From: an uncultured Tateyamaria sp.
GTDB taxonomy: Bacteria > Pseudomonadota > Alphaproteobacteria > Rhodobacterales > Rhodobacteraceae
Assembly: GCF_947503045.1 (NCBI RefSeq)
Contig: NZ_CANNCF010000003.1
Location: 248,001 to 312,000 of the forward strand
DNA: 64,000 nucleotides
Reading direction: 5' to 3'
A program made the position numbers and the translations under genes. Under the pieces are notes generated by a model, which worked only from the letters and a program-made list of their open reading frames with translations, was not told the DNA's origin and did no database searches. Positions 41,144-49,690 of this stretch are shown in pieces. Within the stretch, counting starts at the first letter, position 1. Each line of letters opens with the position of its first letter.

Positions 41144-42436
41144 ATGACACTGCGCCCGATCCCGGCCATGGCCACCCTTGCCGCCGCTGCCCTGACGGGA
41201 GCGGCCCTTGCCAATCCCATCGACCGCATTCGACCCGACGCGCCGGAACTGGCAGGCTTTGGTCTGTTTCCTGTGGGTGTCCAAACGCTCAGCGCCACGA
41301 TCCCCGACAGTATCGACGTGCTGAACGTCTCGGGCGGCGAAGTGCCGCGCTATGACCGACCCCTCACGCTCGAGGTCTGGTATCCGGCGGAACTGGGCAC
41401 GGTCGAGGGCGGCAGCTACACCGCCATTCTGCGCGACGGCGTGACGGAGGTGACACTGACGGGCCGGGCGGCGCGCGATGCGGTGCCCGCCTCGGGGGCA
41501 CAGTTTCCGCTGATCGTGATCAGCCACGGTTATCCCGGCAACCGCTACCTGATGAGCCATCTGGGCGAAAACCTCGCCTCCAAAGGATACGTGGCAGTGT
41601 CCGTCGATCACACCGACAGTACCTATTCCGATCAGGATGCCTTTGGCTCGACCCTGCTGAACCGCCCGCTTGATCAGGCCTTTGTTGTGGATCACATGGC
41701 GGCACTGGACGGGCCACTGGGTGCCATCATCGACGCGGCCAACACTGGCGTCATTGGCTATTCCATGGGCGGATACGGCGCGCTGATCTTTGGCGGGGCG
41801 GGGGTCACACAGGCCTCGACCGAATTCAGTTGGGGCACGCCAAACGGGCTGCTGGAACAGCACCTTGCCGGGTCCGAAAGCCATGAGGCGCTGATGGACC
41901 CGCGGATCAAGGCCATCATCGCCATCGGGCCATGGGGCAACAATGCGGGGTTCTGGGATCTCGAAGGGCTCGCAGGACTGCGTGTGCCGCTGATGCTGAT
42001 GGCGGGCAGCGATGACGATGTGTCCGTATACGAGGCCATGCGCGGGGTGTTCGACGGCGCGGTCGGAACCGAGCGGCACCTGCTGACCTTTGACCACGCC
42101 AACCACAACGCAGCCGCCCCGATGCCCGCCCCGGCAGAGGCGTGGCTGCCCTCGGACACGCTCGATTTCGCACCCTTTGAACACTACGCCGACGCCGTCT
42201 GGGACACGACGCGGATGAACAACATCGCCCAGCATTTCGCCACGGCCTTCATGGGGCTGCACCTGCAAGGCGAGTCTGACATGGCCGCCTATCTCGACCT
42301 GATCCCCAAATCGAACGACGGGCTGCACGCGCTCGATGATGCAGGCAAACCGAGCGAGGATCACACCTATTGGGCCGGGTTTGCTGCCCGCACCGCCAAG
42401 GGGCTGCGGTTCGAAACGAAAGGTCGCGGCGAATGA
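41144..42436 (+). CDS. Secreted alpha/beta hydrolase, PAF-acetylhydrolase/dienelactone hydrolase-like
   Basis: The 430-residue product has a signal peptide (MATLAAAALTGAALANP) and a hydrolase domain: PLTLEVWYPAE, FPLIVISHGYPGNRYLMSHLGENLASKGYVAVSVDHTDSTY (oxyanion hole) and nucleophile elbow GYSMGGYGAL. NHNAAAP may supply the His. This fits periplasmic esterase or acetylhydrolase activity. GGAAG precedes ATG 41144. It overlaps the next hydrolase gene by ATGA. Confidence 0.82.
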   Translation: MTLRPIPAMATLAAAALTGAALANPIDRIRPDAPELAGFGLFPVGVQTLSATIPDSIDVLNVSGGEVPRYDRPLTLEVWYPAELGTVEGGSYTAILRDGVTEVTLTGRAARDAVPASGAQFPLIVISHGYPGNRYLMSHLGENLASKGYVAVSVDHTDSTYSDQDAFGSTLLNRPLDQAFVVDHMAALDGPLGAIIDAANTGVIGYSMGGYGALIFGGAGVTQASTEFSWGTPNGLLEQHLAGSESHEALMDPRIKAIIAIGPWGNNAGFWDLEGLAGLRVPLMLMAGSDDDVSVYEAMRGVFDGAVGTERHLLTFDHANHNAAAPMPAPAEAWLPSDTLDFAPFEHYADAVWDTTRMNNIAQHFATAFMGLHLQGESDMAAYLDLIPKSNDGLHALDDAGKPSEDHTYWAGFAARTAKGLRFETKGRGE

Positions 42437-43296
42437 TGCGGGTCTCAGAGCGTGAGTTGAACGGCAACATTTTCACTGTGCGTGAATGGGGGGTCGAAGG
42501 GCTGCCCAAGCTGCTGATGCTGCACGGCTTTCCCGAATATGGCGGGGCGTGGAACACATTGGCCCTGCAATTGTCGGACCGGTTTCACTGCATCGCGCCA
42601 GATCAGCGCGGCTATGGTGGCAGCTATGCTCCGGACGCGGTCGAGGACTATGCGATGGAGGCGCTGGTGGGGGATATGGCGGCCCTGATTGGCCCTGAGC
42701 CGGTGATCGTGATGGGCCATGATTGGGGATCAGCGGTGGCTTATGGGCTGGCGATGTTCATGCCTCAACTCGTCAGCCACCTGATTGTGGCCAACGGCGT
42801 ACACCCAATCGTCTTTCAACGCGCCATCGCCGCCGGAGGCGCACAATCGGAAGCTTCGCAATACATCAACGCGCTGCGCAATGAAGGGTCCGATGCGGCG
42901 CTGGCAAAGGACGACTTTGCCCGGCTGATGCAGTTGTTTTCCTCGCAGATGAATACCGAATGGCTGCAAGGCGACGTGCTTGAGGCGCAAAAGGCCGCGT
43001 GGCGGCAATCGGGGCTGCGGGGCATGATCAACTGGTACCGTGCCTCGCCGTTGGTGGTGGCTGACCACCGCAAGCCGGTCGAATTGCCCGATCTGCCGAC
43101 CGACAGGTTCATGGTGCATTGCCCGCATCTGCTGATCTGGGGCGAAGGGGACACCGCCTTGCTGCCCGAGGCCACAGAAGGCTTGGAGGATTTCGTGCCT
43201 GACCTCACCCGCGTCTCGATTGCGGACGGTGATCACTGGGTCCTGCACCAGCACCCCGACCGGATTGCCAGCATCATCCGGGACTGGCTGGCTTGA
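42433..43296 (+). CDS. Alpha/beta hydrolase, epoxide-hydrolase-like
   Basis: The 287-residue protein has MLHGFPEYGGAWNTL (HGFPE oxyanion motif), RGYGGSYAP and GHDWGSAVAYG, where Asp is the nucleophile as in epoxide hydrolases and haloalkane dehalogenases. ISIADGDHWVLHQHP carries the likely catalytic His. The signature favours epoxide hydrolase. ATG 42433 overlaps the previous TGA by four bases, so the gene is coupled to the secreted hydrolase. Confidence 0.85.
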   Translation: MMRVSERELNGNIFTVREWGVEGLPKLLMLHGFPEYGGAWNTLALQLSDRFHCIAPDQRGYGGSYAPDAVEDYAMEALVGDMAALIGPEPVIVMGHDWGSAVAYGLAMFMPQLVSHLIVANGVHPIVFQRAIAAGGAQSEASQYINALRNEGSDAALAKDDFARLMQLFSSQMNTEWLQGDVLEAQKAAWRQSGLRGMINWYRASPLVVADHRKPVELPDLPTDRFMVHCPHLLIWGEGDTALLPEATEGLEDFVPDLTRVSIADGDHWVLHQHPDRIASIIRDWLA

Positions 43297-43358
43297 TCCA
43301 CGCTTTGCTTGCGCGCATTTTCGCGTCATAGTGGCAGCATTCAACGAAGGTATTTGTC

Positions 43359-44018
43359 ATGTCACATAGCTATGAAATCAAATTGGCCGCCCAGATGGCC
43401 GAAGCCTCTTATGCGGGGCGCGGACACGGATCACTGGCCACTGCCCTGCGCAAGGAACTGGATGAGGATGACGTGCAGGCGCTGTTCCTCAAAGGGGATA
43501 TCCTGCTGATCCCGGGGTCGAACTCGGTCGCCGATTACCTCAAGTTCAACCTGCGCATCCTCAATATCGGCGGCAAACGGTTCCGCCTGAACGATGACGA
43601 CACCGAGGCCGGAGCCTCGGGCACGATCTGGCACCAAGGGTTCTTGCGGCACGCGCAGATGATCTATGCGTGGCTCGAACGCGAACGGCTGCGGCCCAAA
43701 TTCATCATAGGACATTCACTGGGGGCAGCGGCGACGCAGATCCTCGTGCGGACCTACGGCGTGCCCGGCATCGGCTTTGCTGCCCCACGCCCACGCCGCA
43801 GCCGGGGGGCGATCAAGCACTCGCATCTGTGCCTTTGCATCAACCGCGATGATGACGCGGTGTGCGACCTGCCCGGCTCGTTCCACCATATGGGCCGTGT
43901 ACACAAGGCGCGCGCGCGACGCTCGGTTTTTGGCCCCGATCACAGCATGAAACACTACCGCCGTGTGATCGACGAACAGCAGGTTGCAGGCATTCTGGGC
44001 GCACGCTGGCCGGGATGA
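43359..44018 (+). CDS. Lipase class 3-like hydrolase
   Basis: The 219-residue cytoplasmic protein has FIIGHSLGAAATQILVRTYG, the class 3 lipase nucleophile elbow, and CINRDDDAVCDLP with the likely acid; VFGPDHSMKHYRR may hold the His. The N-terminus lacks a signal peptide. It lies 62 bases after the epoxide-hydrolase-like gene. Substrate unknown. Confidence 0.72.
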   Translation: MSHSYEIKLAAQMAEASYAGRGHGSLATALRKELDEDDVQALFLKGDILLIPGSNSVADYLKFNLRILNIGGKRFRLNDDDTEAGASGTIWHQGFLRHAQMIYAWLERERLRPKFIIGHSLGAAATQILVRTYGVPGIGFAAPRPRRSRGAIKHSHLCLCINRDDDAVCDLPGSFHHMGRVHKARARRSVFGPDHSMKHYRRVIDEQQVAGILGARWPG

Positions 44019-44343
44019 AAATGGCAGCGACTTTGAGGATCGGGGCGATAATACACCCCGATTCGCGCATTGTGTGCGGAATTGGCGCGTCGGCGGGACC
44101 TACCAACTACAGGTAGCACTCAGAAACGATTCCGTGGATTTACGGGATGTTGTTCCGAAATTGGTGGGTAATACCGCGAGAATCTTTTTACCCAGAAAAG
44201 CGGCGTAAGGATTTGTTAAGAAACGATTAATGCAAGATTTTCTCGCGAAAGTAGTATTTCCAGTCTCAGAAATCAATCGCTCCCTTCTGTGAATATGGCG
44301 TAACTTGGGCGGAGTTAGTTTAATTTTTGGGCGAGGACGTGTT
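44019..44343. other. 325-base gap with a hairpin and the promoter of the VPLPA gene
   Basis: ATCGGGG-N10-CCCCGAT (44039-44062) is a perfect 7-bp stem right after the lipase gene, probably ending its transcript despite lacking a T-run. From 44140 to 44340 the sequence is AT-rich and likely holds promoter elements for the next gene. No gene is convincing. Confidence 0.5.
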
Positions 44344-44979
44344 TTGAGAAAATTAATGATGACGTTCGCTGTTATGGCGACATCGCTTGTTGGCGCGACG
44401 ATCGCCCAGGCAGCGACCTACACTTACAATCTGGCCGATCACCCGGATGGAAACCAGCGCGGCAACTTTGACTATGGCATCCGCCTTGACGGCGCACAGC
44501 CAAGCGCGCGTTTCTTCACCTTCGGGAATGGCTCTGCTGCGCAGCTGACCTATAACGACACAACCTTCGAAGCGACGCTGAGCGGGTCGGTGTTTGAAAG
44601 CACAGGCGTCGGGACCGTGGGCAACGCCTACACCCTGTCCTACACGCTGTCCGGCCTGACCGACCTTGGCGGCGGGTTCTTTGTGCAGGAGACAGCCAAT
44701 TCAAGCGGCACACTCACACTTGGTACCGAGGTGATCTCGCTGGGCACATCGTCCAACGGCAGCTATTACTTCAAGTTTGCCAATGACGGGCACCGTCTGG
44801 GTTCGTCGACCGGTATCGCCGGACGCGGCTGGATCGCAAGCAGCCCCGGCTCGAACGACTTTCTGTTCACCGCATCCTTGTCGGACACATCACCCGTTCC
44901 GCTGCCTGCGGCAGGCTGGTTGATGATCGCGGCATTGGGCGGCCTTGGCGCCATGCGCCGTCGCAAGACGCGCGACTGA
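44344..44979 (+). CDS. VPLPA-CTERM sorting-domain protein (complete)
   Basis: The 211-residue product has an N-terminal signal peptide (MRKLMMTFAVMATSLVGATIAQA) and a C-terminal VPLPAAGWLMIAALGGLGAMRRRKTRD tail: the VPLPA motif, a helix and a basic end. Between them is a low-complexity, beta-rich region with many Gly, Ser and Thr and no Cys. The TTG at 44344 is preferred because GAGGA lies eight bases upstream and it gives the full signal; ATG 44356 is the alternative. It would be exported and processed by an exosortase-type enzyme not in this window. Confidence 0.82.
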   Translation: MRKLMMTFAVMATSLVGATIAQAATYTYNLADHPDGNQRGNFDYGIRLDGAQPSARFFTFGNGSAAQLTYNDTTFEATLSGSVFESTGVGTVGNAYTLSYTLSGLTDLGGGFFVQETANSSGTLTLGTEVISLGTSSNGSYYFKFANDGHRLGSSTGIAGRGWIASSPGSNDFLFTASLSDTSPVPLPAAGWLMIAALGGLGAMRRRKTRD

Positions 44980-45004
44980 CGCAACACAACAGTTAACGAC
45001 TTTG

Positions 45005-45030
45005 CAGGCGGGCCTTGGGTCCGCCTGTTT
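45005..45030 (+). terminator. Rho-independent terminator after the VPLPA gene
   Basis: CAGGCGG-N9-CCGCCTG is a perfect 7-bp stem followed by TTT, 25 bases after the stop codon. Confidence 0.65.
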
Positions 45031-45128
45031 CGTATGGGCCTGCCCGGTCAGGACACGCGCAAACCCCTTCCCCCGCAAATCGCGGTCTGCCATACTCAGC
45101 GCCAAACAAACAATAAAGAGCAGCTGCC

Positions 45129-47084
45129 ATGACCGACCTGCTGAGCGGGGCCGCCAAGGCCTCGGATTACGACGCCTCTTCCATTCAGGTGCTGGAGGAT
45201 ATGGAACACGTCCGGCTGCGCCCGGGCATGTATATTGGCGGCAAGGATGACCGCGCCCTGCACCACATGGTGGCCGAGATCATCGATAACTCCATGGACG
45301 AGGCCGTCGCGGGCCACGCCACCTGGATCGAGGTGGAATTGCACGAAAACGGCCATGTGTCCGTGCGCGACAACGGGCGGGGCATCCCCACCGATCCGCA
45401 CCCCAAGGACCCGACCAAATCCGCGCTCGAGATCATCTTTTGCACGCTGAATGCGGGTGGCAAGTTTTCCGGCGACTCTTACGAGACGTCAGGCGGCCTG
45501 CACGGCGTCGGCTCTTCCGTCGTGAACGCCCTGTCCGATCATCTGCGGGTCGAGGTGGCGCGCAATCGCGAGCTTTACGCCATGGAATTCTCGCGCGGCC
45601 TGCCGCAGGGCAAGCTGGAAAAGATCGGTGCTGCCCCCAACCGGCGTGGAACGGCTGTCACCTTTCATCCGGACCCCGAGATTTTCGGCTCGCTCAAGCT
45701 CAAACCTGCGCGGCTGTTCAAGATGGCGCGCTCCAAGGCCTATCTGTTTTCGGGCGTCGAAATCCGCTGGAAGACGGCGATTCAGGACGGCGATACCCCG
45801 ACCGAGGCCACGTTCCACTTTCCCGGGGGTCTCGCCGATTACCTGAACGAAGTCATGGCCGGCGCCACCACCTATGCCGAGGCCCCGTTCTCAGGCAATG
45901 TCAGCTTTGAAAAGTTCAAGGTGCCGGGCAAGGTCGAATGGGCAATCAACTGGACGCCCGCGCGCGACGGCTTCATCCAGTCCTATTGCAATACAGTGCC
46001 CACGCCGGAAGGCGGCACACACGAGGCCGGGTTCTGGGCCGCGATCCTCAAGGGGATCAAGGCCTATGGCGAGTTGGTGAACAACCGCAAGGCCTCGACC
46101 ATTACCCGCGAGGATCTGGTCACCGGGGCGGGCGCGCTGGTGTCCTGTTTCATTCGCGAGCCGGAATTTGTCGGCCAGACCAAGGATCGCCTCGCCACGG
46201 TCGACGCCCAACGCATGGTCGAAAACTCGGTCCGCGACCACTTTGACAACTGGCTGGCGGCGGACACGAAATCCGCAGGCGCGATCCTCGATTTTCTGGT
46301 GCTGCGGGCCGAGGAACGGCTGCGCCGCCGTCAGGAAAAGGAAACCGCGCGCAAGACCGCTACGCAAAAGCTGCGCCTGCCCGGCAAACTGACCGACTGC
46401 TCCAACAAGGCGCGCGAAGGGACCGAGCTGTTCATCGTCGAAGGCGATTCTGCGGGTGGGTCGGCCAAGATGGCGCGGGACCGCAAGACCCAGGCGCTCT
46501 TGCCTCTGCGCGGCAAGATCCTGAACGTACTTGGCGCGGCAAGCTCGAAGCTGGGGTCCAATGCCGAGATTTCCGATTTGTCCCAAGCCCTTGGGGTCGG
46601 TCTTGGGGCCAAGTTCAACGTTGACGACCTGCGTTATGACAAGGTCATCATCATGACCGACGCGGACGTGGACGGCGCCCATATCGCAGCGCTGTTAATG
46701 ACGTTTTTTTACACCCAGATGCGCCCCATGATTGACGCTGGCCACCTCTACCTCGCCTGCCCGCCGCTGTTTCGCCTGACGCAAGGGGCCAAACGGGTCT
46801 ATTGCCTCGATGAGGCCGAAAAGAACGCGCTGATGGAGCAAGGTCTGGGCGGCAAGGGCAAAATCGACGTCTCCCGCTTTAAGGGTCTGGGCGAAATGGA
46901 CGCGAAGGACCTCAAAGACACCACGATGAACCCCGCGACCCGCAAACTGATCCGAGTGAGCATAGACGATGATGAGCCCGGAGAGACAGGTGATCTGGTG
47001 GAACGGTTGATGGGCAAAAAGCCGGAGATGCGGTTTCAGTACATTCAGGAGAACGCGCGGTTTGTGGAGGAGTTGGATGTTTGA
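45129..47084 (+). CDS. parE: DNA topoisomerase IV subunit B
   Basis: ParE is the ATPase subunit of topoisomerase IV, which unlinks daughter chromosomes. The 651-residue protein has the GHKL ATPase motifs (IIDNSMDEAVAG, RDNGRGIPTD, GGLHGVGSSVVNALS), the transducer region, and a TOPRIM domain (EGDSAGGSAKMARDRKTQALLPLRGKILN and DADVDGAHIAALL). The C-terminal KGLGEMDAKDLKDTTMNPATRKLIRV is typical of the GyrB/ParE family. The length and lack of a GyrB-type insert favour ParE. It is followed by an AT-richer accessory patch. Confidence 0.93.
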   Translation: MTDLLSGAAKASDYDASSIQVLEDMEHVRLRPGMYIGGKDDRALHHMVAEIIDNSMDEAVAGHATWIEVELHENGHVSVRDNGRGIPTDPHPKDPTKSALEIIFCTLNAGGKFSGDSYETSGGLHGVGSSVVNALSDHLRVEVARNRELYAMEFSRGLPQGKLEKIGAAPNRRGTAVTFHPDPEIFGSLKLKPARLFKMARSKAYLFSGVEIRWKTAIQDGDTPTEATFHFPGGLADYLNEVMAGATTYAEAPFSGNVSFEKFKVPGKVEWAINWTPARDGFIQSYCNTVPTPEGGTHEAGFWAAILKGIKAYGELVNNRKASTITREDLVTGAGALVSCFIREPEFVGQTKDRLATVDAQRMVENSVRDHFDNWLAADTKSAGAILDFLVLRAEERLRRRQEKETARKTATQKLRLPGKLTDCSNKAREGTELFIVEGDSAGGSAKMARDRKTQALLPLRGKILNVLGAASSKLGSNAEISDLSQALGVGLGAKFNVDDLRYDKVIIMTDADVDGAHIAALLMTFFYTQMRPMIDAGHLYLACPPLFRLTQGAKRVYCLDEAEKNALMEQGLGGKGKIDVSRFKGLGEMDAKDLKDTTMNPATRKLIRVSIDDDEPGETGDLVERLMGKKPEMRFQYIQENARFVEELDV

Positions 47085-47213
47085 GTTAGGCGTTGATTTC
47101 TTTAAACTAAATAGATCAGTGGCAATTTCGTAAGTTACAGCAGATTTGCCGTGCATTGCTGGCAGTGGCTTGCTTATGCGATGGTTTTCTATGTGTCATA
47201 GGGGAACCGATGA

Positions 47214-47519
47214 ATGGCCAACCAATCCATGATGAACTATTTTTGCGAACTCTGCATGACCAATGCAGGAGCAGCCAACAGTATCTTGTATTTTGCGGAA
47301 GCGGAAATCTGGGCGTGTGCGGTATGTACGCAATGTCGTCTGGGGTATTCAATTGCCTATCCTGACGAGGAAAAGTTTGAACACTTATGCATCAATAAAC
47401 GCATCGGATTACCGGGAATAAATAAAGACGGACTGTACAGTCTTGGAGCTCCATCCAGAATTCATTTTAACTTCAAATCCTTCGATCTTAGTCAACCTTA
47501 CCATACGATTCCGTTGTAG
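47214..47519 (+). CDS. Small CxxC protein in an AT-richer patch
   Basis: The 101-residue product reads MANQSMMNYFCELCMTNAGAANS...WACAVCTQCRLGYSIAYPDEEKFEH. The two CxxC groups (FCELC and CAVCTQC) suggest a zinc ribbon. The base composition is AT-richer than flanking genes, like the gene at 28631. GGGGAA lies 10 bases before ATG 47214. I do not recognise a family. A shorter frame at 47156-47365 overlaps it and looks weaker. Whether it is translated is uncertain. Confidence 0.5.
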   Translation: MANQSMMNYFCELCMTNAGAANSILYFAEAEIWACAVCTQCRLGYSIAYPDEEKFEHLCINKRIGLPGINKDGLYSLGAPSRIHFNFKSFDLSQPYHTIPL

Positions 47520-48067
47520 CCCCCGACCGCGGGTCGGAGGCCGTCTTGCATCGGCTCCAGTGGAGCCTTTGAGGCCGCAGAGGGTCGAAAGACCCCGGGG
47601 GTGACGCAGTCGCCCCCGCCCATGGGGGCGGTCGGGGGCGGCGAAAACGCGGGGCGTTTTCGCGGCGCGTTCTTCGAGACCGAACCAAGCCGCCCCATCG
47701 TTGGGCGGCGGCCTGCGGCCTTGATTCCGCCTTGTGAGCACAGCGATGCCCCGACTCTTCTCGCGTGCTGCAAGGCGGCACGTTGGGATAGGGCGCGTGC
47801 GGTCCGCAACCGCCCGTCCGCCCAGCCAATCAGGGCAATCAAGCACCCAAAAAAGCACAAAAAGGAACGGGGGCTCTCGCCCCCGCTCCATACTCGTTAC
47901 CAAACCAACGGACCACAACTCGGACCGTGGCTCCCCCTCTTTTGCCCTCAAAAGGTGAACACGTGTTTACCAAAGCAAGGCATCTTCAAGGCATTTTAGA
48001 GAACTGGTTTTGACCACATCGCGCACACCGGCTTGAATCCGCCGATGGGCTGGCGCAGGCTGGCGCC
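47520..48067. repeat. Hairpin-rich region containing the 20-bp dispersed repeat
   Basis: Six stem-loops lie within 190 bases: CCGACC/GGTCGG (47523-47537), GGCTCC/GGAGCC then TTT (47553-47570), GGGTC-GAAA-GACCC (47582-47595), CGCCCCC/GGGGGCG (47611-47630), GCGAAAACGC-GGG-GCGTTTTCGC (47641-47663) and GCCGCCC/GGGCGGC (47689-47709). The 20-bp sequence shared with 28579-28598 follows at 47711-47730. A further CGGGGGC-TCTC-GCCCCCG stem (47868-47885) has a T-rich run on the minus strand. No convincing gene is present; open frames here are repeat-derived. Confidence 0.75.
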
Positions 48068-48478
48068 ATGATTACAAACGCAGACGCTCAGGCCTTTCTC
48101 GACCAGAATTTCGCCGCTTGGGTGCTGGCGCTGTCCCCGCGCGTCACGGCCTGCAGCACATCCGGCCTCACCCTCGACATCCCGATCACCGACGACATCG
48201 CGCGGGTGGGCGGGATTGTGTCGGGCCAAGCGCTTGCCACACTCGCCGACACGGCCATGGTTCTGGCCGCCGGAGCGCATCTGGGGCGGATGATGCCGGT
48301 GGCGACGGTTACGCTCGACACCCAGTTCCTGCGGCCCGGAAGTGGTGAGTCTGTCAGGGCCGAGGCCGAAATCATCCGCGCTGGACGCTCCATGATCTTT
48401 GCACGCTGCACCCTCTCCGCCCTGCCCGCAGCCAAGCCCATTGCCCATGCCACCGCCACATTCGCGCTGCCGGGTTAA
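48068..48478 (+). CDS. PaaI-family hotdog thioesterase
   Basis: The 136-residue protein is a hotdog-fold acyl-CoA thioesterase: RVGGIVSGQALATLADTAMVLAAGAHLG, with the catalytic acid near the central helix, followed by VATVTLDTQFLRPGSGESVRAEAEIIRAGRSMIFARCTL. This matches the PaaI-like branch. It stands after the hairpin-rich gap, and the next gene follows after 64 bases. Substrate unknown. Confidence 0.83.
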   Translation: MITNADAQAFLDQNFAAWVLALSPRVTACSTSGLTLDIPITDDIARVGGIVSGQALATLADTAMVLAAGAHLGRMMPVATVTLDTQFLRPGSGESVRAEAEIIRAGRSMIFARCTLSALPAAKPIAHATATFALPG

Positions 48479-48542
48479 TGCTCGCCCGAATCTCACTCAA
48501 TCGCGTCTTGAACCTTTTCCCGATCTGTCCCCTACTGCGCCC

Positions 48543-49223
48543 ATGATCCTGCGTGCCCTTTTGATCCTGACCCTGCTTGCAAGCTGCGGTCGGCCTCTGA
48601 CCCCCGCCGAAATCGCCTTTTCCGCGACCATCCACGGTGACGCTCTGAACACGGATCGGGTGCGGCTGGTCAAAGGCTCCCCGACACGGGCCGTGACATT
48701 CCGGCGCAAGGCCCGGCCCCGCACCACATGTCGCGAGTTGATCCTGCCGCCGCCCACGGACGCAATCATCACCGCCAAACCTGCCGCCGTCGCCCTCTGG
48801 CACAGCGTGCTGTTCGACAAGGACTGGTATCTGGACGACTACGTTCCGGACTACCCGGACGAGATCAACCTGATCGCCGCCATGCTGCTCGCACATGAGT
48901 TGACCCATGTCTGGCAATGGCAAAACCGGGCCGTGACGGGCTATTCCCCCCTGCGCGCCGCGCGCGAACATCAGGTGAGCGACGACCCCTATCTCTTTGA
49001 TATCGAGGCAGAACGTCAGTTTTCCGAATTCGGCTACGAACAACAAGGCTCCATCGTCGAAGAGTTTGTCTGCTGCCGCGCCCTCGCCCCGCAAGCGCCC
49101 CGCACCAAGCGGTTGCATGCCCTGATTTCCAAGGCCATGCCCGTGGCCGACCTGCCTCAATCGCGCGAACACGATGTGCGCCTGCCCTGGGACGGGGTCG
49201 AGCTGAACGGAATCTGCGGCTGA
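48543..49223 (+). CDS. Lipoprotein with HExxH metalloprotease-like motif
   Basis: The 226-residue product starts MILRALLILTLLASCGRPL, a lipoprotein signal with LASC lipobox. AAMLLAHELTHVWQWQNR carries HELTH, the zincin HExxH motif, and EAERQFSEFGYEQQG about 50 residues on may provide the third ligand Glu. I do not recognise a named family. It could be a membrane-anchored protease or a catalytically dead relative. Its stop lies 20 bases before the start of the next gene (ATG 49244). Confidence 0.72.
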   Translation: MILRALLILTLLASCGRPLTPAEIAFSATIHGDALNTDRVRLVKGSPTRAVTFRRKARPRTTCRELILPPPTDAIITAKPAAVALWHSVLFDKDWYLDDYVPDYPDEINLIAAMLLAHELTHVWQWQNRAVTGYSPLRAAREHQVSDDPYLFDIEAERQFSEFGYEQQGSIVEEFVCCRALAPQAPRTKRLHALISKAMPVADLPQSREHDVRLPWDGVELNGICG

Positions 49224-49243
49224 TGCAAAAGGAGACCTCGCCC

Positions 49244-49678
49244 ATGGCCCATTATGCCCTGATCATGTTGTTGGCCGGGATCGGCATCCCGATTCTTGCC
49301 GCGCTCAATGCTGCCCTTGGCACACGGTTGGGCAATCCGGCGGCAGCGGCAGTTGTGCTGTTCATGGTGGCACTGCTGGCGGCGTCGATTGTGTTTGCCT
49401 TCACCGGGGCGCACGGGCTGAACAAGGTGGCGGCAGCCCCCAAACACCTGTTTCTCGCCGGGGCGCTGATTGCGTTTTATGTGCTGTCCATCACCTTCAT
49501 CGCCCCGCATTTCGGCATCGGCAACGCGGTGTTCTTTGTGCTGATCGGGCAGTTGATCTCGGCCGCGGCCATCGATCACTTTGGTCTGTTCGGCGCGCAA
49601 GCCACGGCGCTCAGCCCGGCGCGGATTGGCGGGATTGCCCTGATGGCAACCGGAGTGTGGCTGACGCAGGTGGCGTAA
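49244..49678 (+). CDS. DMT-superfamily small membrane protein (DUF606-like)
   Basis: The 144-residue protein has about five hydrophobic helices (ALIMLLAGIGIPILAALNAALG, AAVVLFMVALLAASIVFAF, HLFLAGALIAFYVLSITFIA, AVFFVLIGQLISAAAIDHFG, GGIALMATGVWLTQV), matching the DUF606 half-length DMT transporters, which work as dimers. I prefer ATG 49244, eight bases after AAAAGGAGA, over ATG 49223, which overlaps the previous stop. Substrate unknown. Confidence 0.8.
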   Translation: MAHYALIMLLAGIGIPILAALNAALGTRLGNPAAAAVVLFMVALLAASIVFAFTGAHGLNKVAAAPKHLFLAGALIAFYVLSITFIAPHFGIGNAVFFVLIGQLISAAAIDHFGLFGAQATALSPARIGGIALMATGVWLTQVA

Positions 49679-49690
49679 GGCGGGCGTTCC

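Noticed and set aside
47409..47951. Minus-strand frame through the hairpin cluster
   Set aside because: Its peptide comes from hairpins and the dispersed repeat; similar short strings appear at 28.5 kb in another frame.
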